DNA from: JBFXAF01 sp050184585
GTDB taxonomy: Bacteria > Pseudomonadota > Alphaproteobacteria > Rhizobiales > Rhizobiaceae
Reading direction: 5' to 3'
Length of the DNA stretch: 64,000 bases
NCBI GenBank assembly: GCA_050184585.1
Contig: JBFXAF010000002.1
Coordinates: forward strand, 558,001-622,000
The position numbers and the translations under genes are program-made. Below, in pieces: positions 24,348 through 33,016 of this stretch (its first letter is position 1; every line of letters starts with the position of its first letter). Under the pieces are notes generated by a model. It ran no database searches and had not been told where the DNA came from. It saw only the letters and a list, made by a program, of their open reading frames with translations.

Positions 24348-25301
24348 CTACCGCTGGACTTGCTCCCGCCACCAGTCGAGCACCGCGGCGATCGTGTCGT
24401 CGAAGTCGCGTTCCGGGGCCCAGCCGGTTCGCACGCGGAACGCCGAGGTATCGCATTCGGTGCGCGGTATGTCGGATGGTCTCAGTCGCGCTGGATCGAT
24501 CTCGACCGCGAAAGGCACGCTCGACAATGCCTGCAGTCGGTCGACGATCGAGGCGATCCTGCGCGGCCTGCCCGACGCCACGTTGTACACCGCGTAGCCG
24601 GAGTCCGGGCCGTCCATTTCCAGGGTCTTCAGATAGGCATCGACCGCGTCGTCCGCGTCGATGAAATCCCGCTCTGCATCGAGATTGCCCACCGAAAGGC
24701 TGGGAGGCGATTTGCCGGCCTCGATCCGGGCGACCTGCGCGGCGAAGGCCGGCACGACGAAGCGCTCGTCCTGGGCGGGGCCGGTGTGGTTGAGGAGCCT
24801 CAGTGCCACGACTGACCCGACGGGTGCCAGCACGTCGCGCAGGATGAACTCGGCAGCCAGCTTCGAGCGGGCATAGGCATTGCCGGGCTCGGGCCGGGTC
24901 GCTTCCGTCACGACGCCGTCGAGAAAGGCGCGGCCGTAGACCTCGCCCGTGCTGGCGAAGACGATCCGCGCGCCCGGCGCATGCGCTGCGATCGACTTGG
25001 CCAGGTTGAGCGTGCCGCCGACATTCGCGTCATAGGTGGCCCCGGCTTCGACATGCGCTTGGCCGACTGAGGACAGCGCCGCCAGATGGAACACGCGATC
25101 GGGTCGGTCCTCGCGGATCGCCCTGTCCGCGGCGGCGGCGTCGGTCAGATCCACGGAACGCCAGCGCGCGCCCTGCGCCACGAGACCGCCATCCGGCTCA
25201 TGTCCCCAGCAGACGAGGGTTTCACCCGGACGCTCTGCGGCCAGGGCGGCGGCCAGCCGTCGCCCGACGAAGCCGGAAGCGCCGGTGACCAGGATCGTCA
25301 T
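24348..25301 (-). CDS. GDP-4-keto-6-deoxymannose reductase (Rmd-like, NAD-dependent epimerase/dehydratase family)
   Basis: 317 residues with an NAD(P) loop TGASGFVGRRLAAAL, STGEVYG for the catalytic Ser/Thr and YARSKLAAEF for Tyr and Lys. RLLNHTGPAQDERFVVPAFA is typical of the Rmd/Tld branch that reduces the Gmd product to GDP-D-rhamnose or GDP-6-deoxy-D-talose. It lies 19 bases downstream of gmd on the same strand, so the pair is an operon. Fucose synthase (GMER) motifs are absent. Which C4 epimer is formed cannot be read from the sequence. Confidence 0.85.
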   Translation of the reverse strand: MTILVTGASGFVGRRLAAALAAERPGETLVCWGHEPDGGLVAQGARWRSVDLTDAAAADRAIREDRPDRVFHLAALSSVGQAHVEAGATYDANVGGTLNLAKSIAAHAPGARIVFASTGEVYGRAFLDGVVTEATRPEPGNAYARSKLAAEFILRDVLAPVGSVVALRLLNHTGPAQDERFVVPAFAAQVARIEAGKSPPSLSVGNLDAERDFIDADDAVDAYLKTLEMDGPDSGYAVYNVASGRPRRIASIVDRLQALSSVPFAVEIDPARLRPSDIPRTECDTSAFRVRTGWAPERDFDDTIAAVLDWWREQVQR

Positions 25302-25320
25302 GCGATCAGGATCCGCATGC

Positions 25321-26304
25321 TCACGCCCTGGCCCGGTGACGCTTGAGATCCGCCTCGACCATTTCCACGATCATCTCCTCCAGCGGGACCACCGGTTCCC
25401 AGCCGAGCTTTTCCTTGGCCTTGGCGGCGTTGCCGAGCAGGACGTCGACCTCGGCCGGCCGGGCGAAACGCGGGTCGAGCACGACGTGCTTCTGCGGATC
25501 CAGACCGACATGGCCGAAGGCGATGCGCACCATGTCGCGCACGGAGGTCGTGCGCCCTGTCGCGATGACGAAGTCGTCGGGCTTCTCCTGCTGCAGCATC
25601 AGCCACATGGCGCGGACATAGTCCTTGGCGTGACCCCAGTCGCGCTTGGCGTCCATGTTGCCCATGGCGAGCGTGTCGGCGAGCCCGAGCTTGATGCGCG
25701 CCGCGCCGTCGGTGACCTTGCGGGTGACGAACTCCAGCCCGCGCAGCGGCGATTCATGGTTGAACAGGATCCCCGAGGTTCCGAAAAGCCCGAAGCTCTC
25801 GCGGTAGTTGATGGTCATCCAGTGCCCGAAGAGCTTGGAGACCGCGTAGGGTGAACGCGGGTAGAACGGCGTCTTCTCCGACTGGACCGGCTCCTGCACC
25901 AGCCCGAACATCTCCGACGAGGACGCCTGGTAGAAGCGCGCATCCGGCTGCTCCAGCCGAATCGCCTCCAGCACGTTTACGACGCCCGTCGCGGTGACGT
26001 TGGTCGTCAGGATCGGCTGGTCCCAGGACGATTTGACGAAGGACTGCGCGGCGAGGTTGTAGACTTCGTCTGGCTTCACCGAACGCACGATCCGCATCAG
26101 CGACGCGGGGTCGGTCAGGTTGCCGTCGACGAAACGCACATCGTCGGCGATGCCCAGCCAGCGCAGCCTGTGGTCGAACTGCTCCGAATGGCTGGAACGA
26201 CGCACCAGCCCATGGACCTCGTAGCCCTTTTCGAGAAGAAGCTGCGACAGGTAGGCGCCGTCCTGACCGGTCACCCCGGTGATCAATGCTGTTCTTGCGG
26301 CCAA
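25321..26304 (-). CDS. gmd: GDP-mannose 4,6-dehydratase
   Basis: 327 residues. Signatures are ITGVTGQDGAYLSQLLLEKG, the catalytic SSSEMFG and YAVSKLFGHW, and FNHESPLRGLEFVTRKVTDG, all specific to Gmd. It converts GDP-mannose to GDP-4-keto-6-deoxymannose. The start is a TTG at 26304, supported by GGGGGAG just upstream on the minus strand; no ATG fits the family's N-terminus. The reductase gene follows it, and manC supplies the substrate. Confidence 0.96.
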   Translation of the reverse strand: MAARTALITGVTGQDGAYLSQLLLEKGYEVHGLVRRSSHSEQFDHRLRWLGIADDVRFVDGNLTDPASLMRIVRSVKPDEVYNLAAQSFVKSSWDQPILTTNVTATGVVNVLEAIRLEQPDARFYQASSSEMFGLVQEPVQSEKTPFYPRSPYAVSKLFGHWMTINYRESFGLFGTSGILFNHESPLRGLEFVTRKVTDGAARIKLGLADTLAMGNMDAKRDWGHAKDYVRAMWLMLQQEKPDDFVIATGRTTSVRDMVRIAFGHVGLDPQKHVVLDPRFARPAEVDVLLGNAAKAKEKLGWEPVVPLEEMIVEMVEADLKRHRARA

Positions 26305-26445
26305 TTCGCTCCCCCGAGGTTGCCCCGCGGGCTCGAAGGGGCCGACGGTCCGGGCGAACCAATAGCCGATTTCACCCGGAATTCCAGTTGATCGAACCGG
26401 GCCGATTGGCTACGCGATCCACGTCGCAACCATCTTGGCACCCGC

Positions 26446-27027
26446 TTGTCCGATTTCCGCGCCTATTTCGACGAGGAGTTCGCCGCCCACCGTGCGGTCG
26501 CCGACAAGGTTGCCGCCACCATGGGCGCCGCCGTCGAAGCGATGCTCGACGCCTGGGAGACGTCTGTCCGCGCCGGCGGCAAGCTTATGTTCTTCGGCAA
26601 TGGCGGAAGCGCGGCCGATGCCCAGCACATCGCGACCGAACTGGTCGTGCGCTATCAGGCCGACAGGCCCGCGATCGCCGCGATGGCGCTGACGACCGAC
26701 ACCAGCGCGCTGACGGCCGCCGGCAACGACACCGGCTTCGAGCAGGTCTTCGCCCGGCAGATCGAAGCCCTCGGCCGTCCCGCCGACCTCGCCATCGGGA
26801 TCTCGACGTCGGGGCGCAGTCCCAACGTGCTGCGGGCGTTGGAGAAGGCGCGTGGGCTGGGAATCGCGACGGCCGGCTTCACCGGCGGCTCGGGCGGCCG
26901 TATGGCGGAACTCTGCGATCACCTGATCCTGGTCCCCTCGCCCGTGACCGCCCGTATCCAGGAGATGCACATCACCATTGGACACCTTCTCTGCGGCGGT
27001 CTCGAACGGCGGCTGGGTCACGCATGA
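26446..27027 (+). CDS. gmhA: Phosphoheptose isomerase (sedoheptulose-7-phosphate isomerase)
   Basis: 193 residues with a SIS fold: FFGNGGSAADAQHIATELV contains the substrate-binding Ser and the active-site residues, and GISTSGRSPNVLRAL is the second phosphate loop. It makes D-glycero-D-manno-heptose-7-P, the first step to ADP-heptose. The start is a TTG at 26446, the only usual start codon that preserves the family's N-terminus; the ribosome-binding site is weak. Its stop overlaps the hldE start (ATGA). Confidence 0.92.
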   Translation: MSDFRAYFDEEFAAHRAVADKVAATMGAAVEAMLDAWETSVRAGGKLMFFGNGGSAADAQHIATELVVRYQADRPAIAAMALTTDTSALTAAGNDTGFEQVFARQIEALGRPADLAIGISTSGRSPNVLRALEKARGLGIATAGFTGGSGGRMAELCDHLILVPSPVTARIQEMHITIGHLLCGGLERRLGHA

Positions 27028-28514
27028 GCGACGACCACGGCTTCCTCGATTTCGACGGGGCGCATCTCGGCCGCTTCATCGACGCCTTCGAAAGGCAGCA
27101 CGTCGTCGTCGTCGGTGACCTGATGCTCGACACCTTCGTCTACGGTGAGGCGAAGCGTATCTCGCCGGAGGCGCCCGTACCGGTGCTGCGCTATGCCCGC
27201 GAACTGAAGACGCTGGGTGGATCGGGCAACGTCGTCAGCAACGTCTCGGCGCTCGGCGGCTCGGTGGCATCCATCGGCGTCATCGGCGATGACGCGATCG
27301 GCGCGGAAATCGGCAGCCTCCTGGCTCTGGACCGGAAAGTATCGCACGCGCTCGTCACGATCGCCGGCCGCCCGACGACGTCAAAGACCCGCTTCCTCGC
27401 CGGCAGCCAGCAGGTGGTGCGAGTCGACCGCGAGGAAATCGGCCCGATCGGCAGGGCCGAGGAGGACCGGATCATCGCCGCGGTCGCCGACAGCCTGCGC
27501 GACGGCAGCGTCCTGGTCCTCGCCGACTACGCCAAGGGCGTGCTGACCGACCGCGTCGTGGCCGAGACGATCGCGGCGGCCCGCAGGCGCGGCCTCACGA
27601 CCGTCATCGAGCCCAAGGGCGCCGACTTCGCGCGTTATGCAGGCGCCACCGTCATCGTCGCCAATGCGTCCGAGACGGCTGCCGGCACCGGCATGGCCTG
27701 CGGCAACGATGCCGAAGTGGAGGCCGCGATCCGGCGCGCGCGCGAGATCGGACGTTTCGATGCCGTCGTCTGCACCCGCTCGGAAAAGGGCATGGCAGTG
27801 CTCGACCCGGCCGGCGCGCTGCATGCCTTTCCGGCGCGCGCCCGCGAAGTCTTCGACGTGTCCGGGGCCGGCGACACGGTCAACGCCGTGGTGGCGCTGA
27901 TGCTCGGCGCCGGTGCGTCGATGGCGCAGGCGGGGTTTGTGGCCAACGCGGCCGCCGGGATCGTCGTCGGCAAGCTCGGCACCTCCACGACCTCGCAGCG
28001 GGAACTCAGGGAAGTGCTCGACGCGGACGACGGCGAGCACTTCTCCAACAAGATCGCCGCCCGCGACGTGATGGCCGGACGGCTCGACCTCGTCCGCAGG
28101 GTGCGGCGCAAGGTGGGTTTCACCAATGGCTGTTTCGACATCCTGCACACGGGCCACCTGTCGCTGCTCGCGCAGGCCCGCGCGGCCTGCGACTTCCTCG
28201 TCGTCGGCGTCAACGACGATGCCTCCGTGCGCCGCCTCAAGGGTGAGGGCCGCCCGGTCAACGACGAGGAGAGCCGCGCCCTGATGCTGGCAGCGCTCGA
28301 GATGGTCGACGGCGTGGTGATCTTTTCCGAGGATACGCCGCTGGAGCTGATCACGGCGCTGAAGCCCGACGTTCTGGTCAAGGGCGCGGACTATCTGCGC
28401 GAGGATGTGGTCGGCGGCGATGTCGTGGAGGCGAATGGCGGACGCGTGCTGCTCGCCGACATCGTGCCGGGACGCTCCACCACGAAGATCATCGAGAAGA
28501 TGGGCGCGAAGTGA
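27024..28514 (+). CDS. hldE: Bifunctional heptose-7-phosphate kinase / heptose-1-phosphate adenylyltransferase
   Basis: 496 residues. The N-terminal ribokinase-like domain has LKTLGGSGNVVSNVSALGG and the kinase loop VFDVSGAGDTVNAVVALML. The C-terminal nucleotidyltransferase domain has FTNGCFDILHTGHLSLL with the HTGH site. It phosphorylates heptose-7-P at C1 and later adenylylates heptose-1-P. It is the fused (RfaE) form. It overlaps gmhA by 4 bases and hldD by 4 bases (GTGA), forming one coupled unit. Confidence 0.96.
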   Translation: MSDDHGFLDFDGAHLGRFIDAFERQHVVVVGDLMLDTFVYGEAKRISPEAPVPVLRYARELKTLGGSGNVVSNVSALGGSVASIGVIGDDAIGAEIGSLLALDRKVSHALVTIAGRPTTSKTRFLAGSQQVVRVDREEIGPIGRAEEDRIIAAVADSLRDGSVLVLADYAKGVLTDRVVAETIAAARRRGLTTVIEPKGADFARYAGATVIVANASETAAGTGMACGNDAEVEAAIRRAREIGRFDAVVCTRSEKGMAVLDPAGALHAFPARAREVFDVSGAGDTVNAVVALMLGAGASMAQAGFVANAAAGIVVGKLGTSTTSQRELREVLDADDGEHFSNKIAARDVMAGRLDLVRRVRRKVGFTNGCFDILHTGHLSLLAQARAACDFLVVGVNDDASVRRLKGEGRPVNDEESRALMLAALEMVDGVVIFSEDTPLELITALKPDVLVKGADYLREDVVGGDVVEANGGRVLLADIVPGRSTTKIIEKMGAK

Positions 28515-29494
28515 TCGTCGTCACCGGCGGCGCCGGTTTCATCGGCTCGAACGTGCTGGCCTCGATGGAGACGGCAACCAACGCCGACCTCGTGGTCTCG
28601 GACTGGGTCGGCGCTGAGAAGGCGCCGAACATCGCGAGCCGCCGCGTGCGCGAGATCGTCTCGCCGGACGATCTGTTCGACTATCTCGGCGACAACGCCA
28701 AGGACGTGGAGTTCGTCGTCCACATGGGCGCCAATTCATCCACGACCGACCCCGACGTCGACCTCGTCCTTCACTACAATCTCGACCATTCGGTTCGGTT
28801 GTGGCGCTGGTGCGTCAACCACGATTGTCGGCTGGTCTATGCATCGTCGGCGTCGACCTATGGCGATGGTTCGACGGGATTTGACGATGGCCAGAGCCGC
28901 TCGCACCTGAAGACGCTTCGGCCGCTCAATGCCTATGGCATCAGCAAGCACGCCTTCGACATGCGCATCGCCCGCTGGATCGAGGCCGGCGAGAAGACCC
29001 CGCCGCAATGGGCGGGCCTGAAGTTCTTCAACGTCTACGGACCGAACGAGTACCACAAGGGCGACATGATGAGCATCGTCGCCAAGATGGTGCCGGAGAT
29101 CGAACGTGGTTCGTCGGTGAGGCTCTTCCGCTCGCATCGCGAAGGCTTCGCCGACGGGGAACAGATGCGCGACTTCGTCTACGTGAAGGACTGCTCGGCC
29201 GTCATCGACTGGCTGTTCCACACGCCCGGCGTCTCGGGCCTGTTCAACGTCGGCAGCGGCCGGGCGCGCTCCTTCCTCGACCTGACCCGAGCCACCTTCG
29301 CTGCCATCGGCAGGAAGCCCGACATCGACTTCGTTGACATGCCGGTCCACCTGCGCGACCGCTATCAGTATTTTACGGAAGCGCCGCTGGAGAAGCTGCG
29401 CGCGGCCGGCTACGACCGTCCAGCAACCCCGCTCGAGCTCGGCGTGGCCGACTATGTCATCAACTACCTGAAGGGCGGCCGACGCTACGCCTGA
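28511..29494 (+). CDS. hldD: ADP-glyceromanno-heptose 6-epimerase
   Basis: 327 residues from a GTG at 28511 that overlaps the hldE stop. The opening is IVVTGGAGFIGSNVL, followed by YASSASTYGDG and YGISKHAFD for the catalytic Ser, Tyr and Lys, and FFNVYGPNEYHKGDMMSI, which is diagnostic for HldD/RfaD. It epimerises ADP-D-glycero- to ADP-L-glycero-D-manno-heptose for the LPS inner core. Its 3' end overlaps the convergent gmhB by 10 bases. Confidence 0.96.
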   Translation: MIVVTGGAGFIGSNVLASMETATNADLVVSDWVGAEKAPNIASRRVREIVSPDDLFDYLGDNAKDVEFVVHMGANSSTTDPDVDLVLHYNLDHSVRLWRWCVNHDCRLVYASSASTYGDGSTGFDDGQSRSHLKTLRPLNAYGISKHAFDMRIARWIEAGEKTPPQWAGLKFFNVYGPNEYHKGDMMSIVAKMVPEIERGSSVRLFRSHREGFADGEQMRDFVYVKDCSAVIDWLFHTPGVSGLFNVGSGRARSFLDLTRATFAAIGRKPDIDFVDMPVHLRDRYQYFTEAPLEKLRAAGYDRPATPLELGVADYVINYLKGGRRYA

Positions 29495-30063
29495 GCGCTG
29501 GCCAGTCTCTCGAGCCAGCCCACCGCGTCGCGCACCTCCGCCAGCCTCACCACGGCCGGCAGGTGCGCCGGCGCACGCAGCTTCGGTTCGCCGACCAGCG
29601 CGATCGACCGAACGCCCGCCGCATGGGCCGCGAGCGCGTCGCTCCACTGATCACCCAGCATGGCCGAGCGCGAGGCATCGAGATCGAGATCGCGGATGGC
29701 GTCGAGCAGCATGCCCGGCCCCGGCTTGCGGCGCGGGTCATCCAGGCGATGGCGCTCGATCGTCGCCTCCGGATGCGAAGGACAGACATAGACCTTCTCG
29801 AGCGGCGCGCCTTCCGCCATGAAACGCGCCAGCATATGCGACGTCAACGCCTCGAAATCGGCCTCGGAAAAGTAGCCCCGGCCAATGCCAGACTGGTTGG
29901 TTGCGACGATCGGGACGAAGCCCAGACTCCGCGCTGCACGCACCACGTCGAAGACGCCGTCGATGAAATCGAAGTCGTCGACCCGGCCGACATAGCCGTG
30001 GTCGACGTTGATGACGCCGTCACGGTCGAGGAAGAGGGCCCGCAACGGTGGCCTGTCACGCAT
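29485..30063 (-). CDS. gmhB: D-glycero-D-manno-heptose 1,7-bisphosphate 7-phosphatase (GmhB-like HAD)
   Basis: 192 residues of the HAD family. The nucleophile motif is FLDRDGVIN (D13, D15), the second motif is ATNQSGIGRG and RRKPGPGM carries the conserved Lys. Position next to gmhA-hldE-hldD fixes its role: removal of the 7-phosphate between the two HldE reactions. The zinc loop is altered. Of the four ligands known in E. coli GmhB (C92, H94, C107, C109) only the first is kept (C94); the others are S96, D109 and R111. Histidinol-phosphate phosphatase activity is the main alternative. Confidence 0.88.
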   Translation of the reverse strand: MRDRPPLRALFLDRDGVINVDHGYVGRVDDFDFIDGVFDVVRAARSLGFVPIVATNQSGIGRGYFSEADFEALTSHMLARFMAEGAPLEKVYVCPSHPEATIERHRLDDPRRKPGPGMLLDAIRDLDLDASRSAMLGDQWSDALAAHAAGVRSIALVGEPKLRAPAHLPAVVRLAEVRDAVGWLERLASAQA

Positions 30064-30121
30064 TCTCTGAGACCGACTGGAAACGCCATTTGCAGCCGGC
30101 CATCCTGCGATCCCCGTCGGT

Positions 30122-31432
30122 CTAGACGTATCGGTTCACGACGTTCTCGAGCATTTCCTGCCGACCCGACTTCGGCTGCGGCTCGATCTTCTTCTTGAGC
30201 ACCCGCTCGGAAATGTCTTCCAGCGTGCGTTTTCCGGACAGCATCGCCTTGCCCTCGGTCGAGTTCCAGCCGGCATAGCGCTCGGCCAGCGGCCCGGACA
30301 GCGCCTTGTCTTCGAGCATCGCCGCAGCAGCCTTCACGCCGCGCGCGCAACAGTCCATCGCGCCGATATGGGCGGCGATGAGGTCCTGAGGGTCGAGCGA
30401 CTGGCGGCGCAGCTTGGCGTCGAAGTTGGTTCCGCCGGTCTTGAAGCCCCCGCCGGACAGGATGTGGTAGTATGCGAGCGCCATTTCGGGGACGTTGTTG
30501 GGAAACTGGTCGGTGTCCCAGCCCGACTGGTAGTCGTTCCTGTTCATGTCGATCGAGCCGAAGATGCCGAGCGCGTTGGCGGTGGCCAGCTCGTGCTCGA
30601 ACGAGTGCCCGGCGAGGATCGCGTGGCCCTGCTCGATGTTGACCTTCACTTCGGTCTCCAGCCCGTATTTCCTGAGGAAGCCGTACACGGTGGCGACGTC
30701 GAAATCGTACTGGTGCTTGGTCGGCTCCTGTGGCTTCGGCTCGATCAGGATCGTGCCCTTGAAGCCGATGCGGTGCTTGTAGTCGACCACCATGGACAGG
30801 AAGCGGCCGAGCTGATCGAGCTCGCGCTTCATGTCGGTGTTGAGCAGCGTCTCGTAGCCCTCACGGCCGCCCCACAGCACATAGTTCTCGCCCTTGAGGC
30901 GCTTGGTGACGTCGATGCAGGCCTTCACGGTGGCGGCTGCATAGGCGAACACGTCCGGATCGGGATTGGTCGCAGCGCCCGACATGTAACGCCGGTTGGA
31001 AAACAGGTTTGCCGTCCCCCAGAGGAGTTTCACCCCGGTCTTGCGCATCTTGACCGAGAAGTAGTCGGCGATCTCGTCGAGCCGGGCGATGCTCTCGCCG
31101 AGGTTGTCCGCCTCGGGGCGCACGTCGGCGTCGTGGAAGCAGTAATAGGGCGCGCCGAGAAGCTGGAACATCTCGAAGGCGACGTCCGCCTTCTTCTTCG
31201 CCAGTTCCATCGTGTCGCCGAACCAGGGACGCTCGAAGGTCTGGCCGCCGAACGGGTCGCCGCCCGGCCAGACGAAGGTGTGCCAGTAGCAGACGGCGAA
31301 ACGCAGGTGGTCCTCCATGCGTTTGCCGAGCACCACTTCGTCCCGATCGTAGAACCGATAGGCCAGAGGGTTCTCGCTGTCCGGCCCTTCGTACCTGACG
31401 GGCTTGATGTCGCCGAAGAAACCGGTGCTCAC
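30122..31432 (-). CDS. xylA: Xylose isomerase
   Basis: 436 residues, the length of class II xylose isomerases. FAVCYWHTFVWPGGDPFGG carries the active-site His, VLWGGREGYETLLNTD and IEPKPQEPTKHQYD supply metal ligands, and IDMNRNDYQSGWDTDQFP is the C-terminal metal site. It converts D-xylose to D-xylulose. It is the second gene of a xylB-xylA operon: its GTG start overlaps the xylB TGA. It ends 58 bases before the gmhB start region on the same strand. Confidence 0.97.
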   Translation of the reverse strand: MSTGFFGDIKPVRYEGPDSENPLAYRFYDRDEVVLGKRMEDHLRFAVCYWHTFVWPGGDPFGGQTFERPWFGDTMELAKKKADVAFEMFQLLGAPYYCFHDADVRPEADNLGESIARLDEIADYFSVKMRKTGVKLLWGTANLFSNRRYMSGAATNPDPDVFAYAAATVKACIDVTKRLKGENYVLWGGREGYETLLNTDMKRELDQLGRFLSMVVDYKHRIGFKGTILIEPKPQEPTKHQYDFDVATVYGFLRKYGLETEVKVNIEQGHAILAGHSFEHELATANALGIFGSIDMNRNDYQSGWDTDQFPNNVPEMALAYYHILSGGGFKTGGTNFDAKLRRQSLDPQDLIAAHIGAMDCCARGVKAAAAMLEDKALSGPLAERYAGWNSTEGKAMLSGKRTLEDISERVLKKKIEPQPKSGRQEMLENVVNRYV

Positions 31433-32883
31433 GATGTAACTCCCCTGATGGCTGGATAGAGCGCGCGGTAGCGCCCGTAAGCTTGTTCGTAGGCGTCGCG
31501 AAGACCGCTGTCGGGCTCGACGGTGGAATCGGTTGCGGGCGGCGTGCAGACCGCGACCGGATCGGCCTTCTCCGCCGCGATCAGACCAAGGCGCGCGGCG
31601 CCAAAGGCGGCGCCGAAATCGCCGTCTGCCGGGATGTCCACGGCAATGCCAAGCGCGGTGGCGACGGACTTCAACCAGTAGCGCGAGCGCGACCCGCCGC
31701 CGATGGCCGTGACGCGGGACAGCTCGGTTCCCGCTTCCTTCAAGGCTTCGAGGCAGTCGCGGACCGCGAAGGAGACGCCTTCCATGACAGCCTGGGTCAG
31801 CGCCCTGCGGCCGGATTCGTGGCCGAGGCCGGCGAAGGCGCCGCGGATCACGGCGTCGTTGTGCGGCGTGCGCTCACCCGACAGATAGGGCAGGAAGGTC
31901 ACGCCGGTGGGCGCGCGAAGGTCGTCGCCAACCTCGTCGGATAGGTCGGACGCGTCCCTGCCCGTGACGCCGGAGAGCCAGTTCATCGAATCCGTCGCCG
32001 AGAGGATCACGCCCATCTGGTGCCAAGTATCTGGCAACGCATGACAAAACGTATGAACCGCGCTTCCCGGATTGGGCGCGTATGACGCGTTGGCGGCAAA
32101 CAGCACCCCCGACGTGCCGAGCGAGACGAAGGCCGCGCCTTCCTTGACCGTGCCCATGCCGCAGGCGGAAGCCGCGTTGTCGCCGCCGCCGCCGGCCACA
32201 ACGACCGGTCCGTCGATTCCCCACGCCGAGGCGAGCTCGCGCTTCAGCTGGCCGGAAACCTCAGTGCCCTCAACCAACGCGGGCATGTGGTCTTCGGTCA
32301 GTCCCGTCGCTTCCAGCAAAGTCTTGGACCAGCGGCGCTTTTCGACGTCCAGCCAGGAAGTCCCCGCCGAATCCGATGGATCGGAAATGTACTCGCCGGT
32401 CAACCAGAGCCTCAAAAAGTCCTTTGGCAACAGGACCTTGCGGATTCTGGCGAAAATCTCGGGCTCGTTCTTGTTCACCCAGGCGATCTTGGGCGCGGTG
32501 AAGCCCGGAAAGACGATGTTGCCGGTGATCTTTCGGAATTCCTGGTTGGAATCGAGCGCGGCGGCTTCCTCGTGGCTGCGGGTGTCGTTCCACAGGATGC
32601 AGGGGCGCAGGACCTTGTCCGATTCATCGAGCAGGGTTGCGCCGTGCATCTGGCCGGAAAGGCCGATGCCGCGAACGGCAGCGAGTTCCTTTGGGTGGGA
32701 TCGCTTCAGTCCCGCGAGGGCGTCCTCGGTCGCCCGGATCCAGTCGGCCGGCGCCTGCTCGGACCAGCCGGGATGCGGACGCGAGACGGACAGCGAGCCG
32801 CTGGCCGAGGCGACCACGTCCTGGTTCCCGTCGATGAGCAGCGCCTTGACGGCGGACGTACCGAGGTCGAGCCCCAGATACAT
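31429..32883 (-). CDS. xylB: Xylulokinase
   Basis: 484 residues from the ATG at 32883, which follows GGGAGGGG at good spacing; the open frame continues to 32955 without family similarity. FGGY-kinase signatures are present: MYLGLDLGTSAVKALLID, GLSGQMHGATLLDE and the catalytic-Asp region GGGGDNAASACGMG. It phosphorylates D-xylulose to xylulose-5-P for the pentose phosphate pathway. It is first in the operon; a TTTCG-N5-CGAAA inverted repeat lies about 100 bases upstream. No xylose ABC importer or XylR gene is adjacent. Confidence 0.95.
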   Translation of the reverse strand: MYLGLDLGTSAVKALLIDGNQDVVASASGSLSVSRPHPGWSEQAPADWIRATEDALAGLKRSHPKELAAVRGIGLSGQMHGATLLDESDKVLRPCILWNDTRSHEEAAALDSNQEFRKITGNIVFPGFTAPKIAWVNKNEPEIFARIRKVLLPKDFLRLWLTGEYISDPSDSAGTSWLDVEKRRWSKTLLEATGLTEDHMPALVEGTEVSGQLKRELASAWGIDGPVVVAGGGGDNAASACGMGTVKEGAAFVSLGTSGVLFAANASYAPNPGSAVHTFCHALPDTWHQMGVILSATDSMNWLSGVTGRDASDLSDEVGDDLRAPTGVTFLPYLSGERTPHNDAVIRGAFAGLGHESGRRALTQAVMEGVSFAVRDCLEALKEAGTELSRVTAIGGGSRSRYWLKSVATALGIAVDIPADGDFGAAFGAARLGLIAAEKADPVAVCTPPATDSTVEPDSGLRDAYEQAYGRYRALYPAIRGVTS

Positions 32884-32981
32884 CTTACCCCTCCCATCCG
32901 CGGCGTTCGGTCGTGCCGACGCCGTCTCGTTGTGACGCGCCCGTCGGCGCATCACGTCTCGCCAACGAAGTCGGCGAATTA

Positions 32982-32996
32982 TTTCGTACCCCGAAA
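32982..32996. promoter_or_regulatory. Inverted repeat upstream of xylBA, possible operator
   Basis: TTTCGTACCCCGAAA has 5-base arms (TTTCG/CGAAA) around TACCC. It lies 99 bases before the xylB start, next to an A-tract. It could be a site for a sugar-responsive repressor; this is inference from symmetry and position only. Confidence 0.3.
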
Positions 32997-33016
32997 AAAT
33001 CTCCGCCGCAAGCAGA

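Noticed and set aside
26434..26449. TGGCAC followed by TTG, like a sigma-54 promoter, before gmhA
   Set aside because: The spacer is four bases instead of five, the second element is TTGT rather than TTGC, and it overlaps the gmhA start codon.
30070..30123. AGACCGAC and GTCGGTCT as a possible hairpin between gmhB and xylA
   Set aside because: The loop would be about 38 bases and there is no T-run, so a terminator is unlikely.
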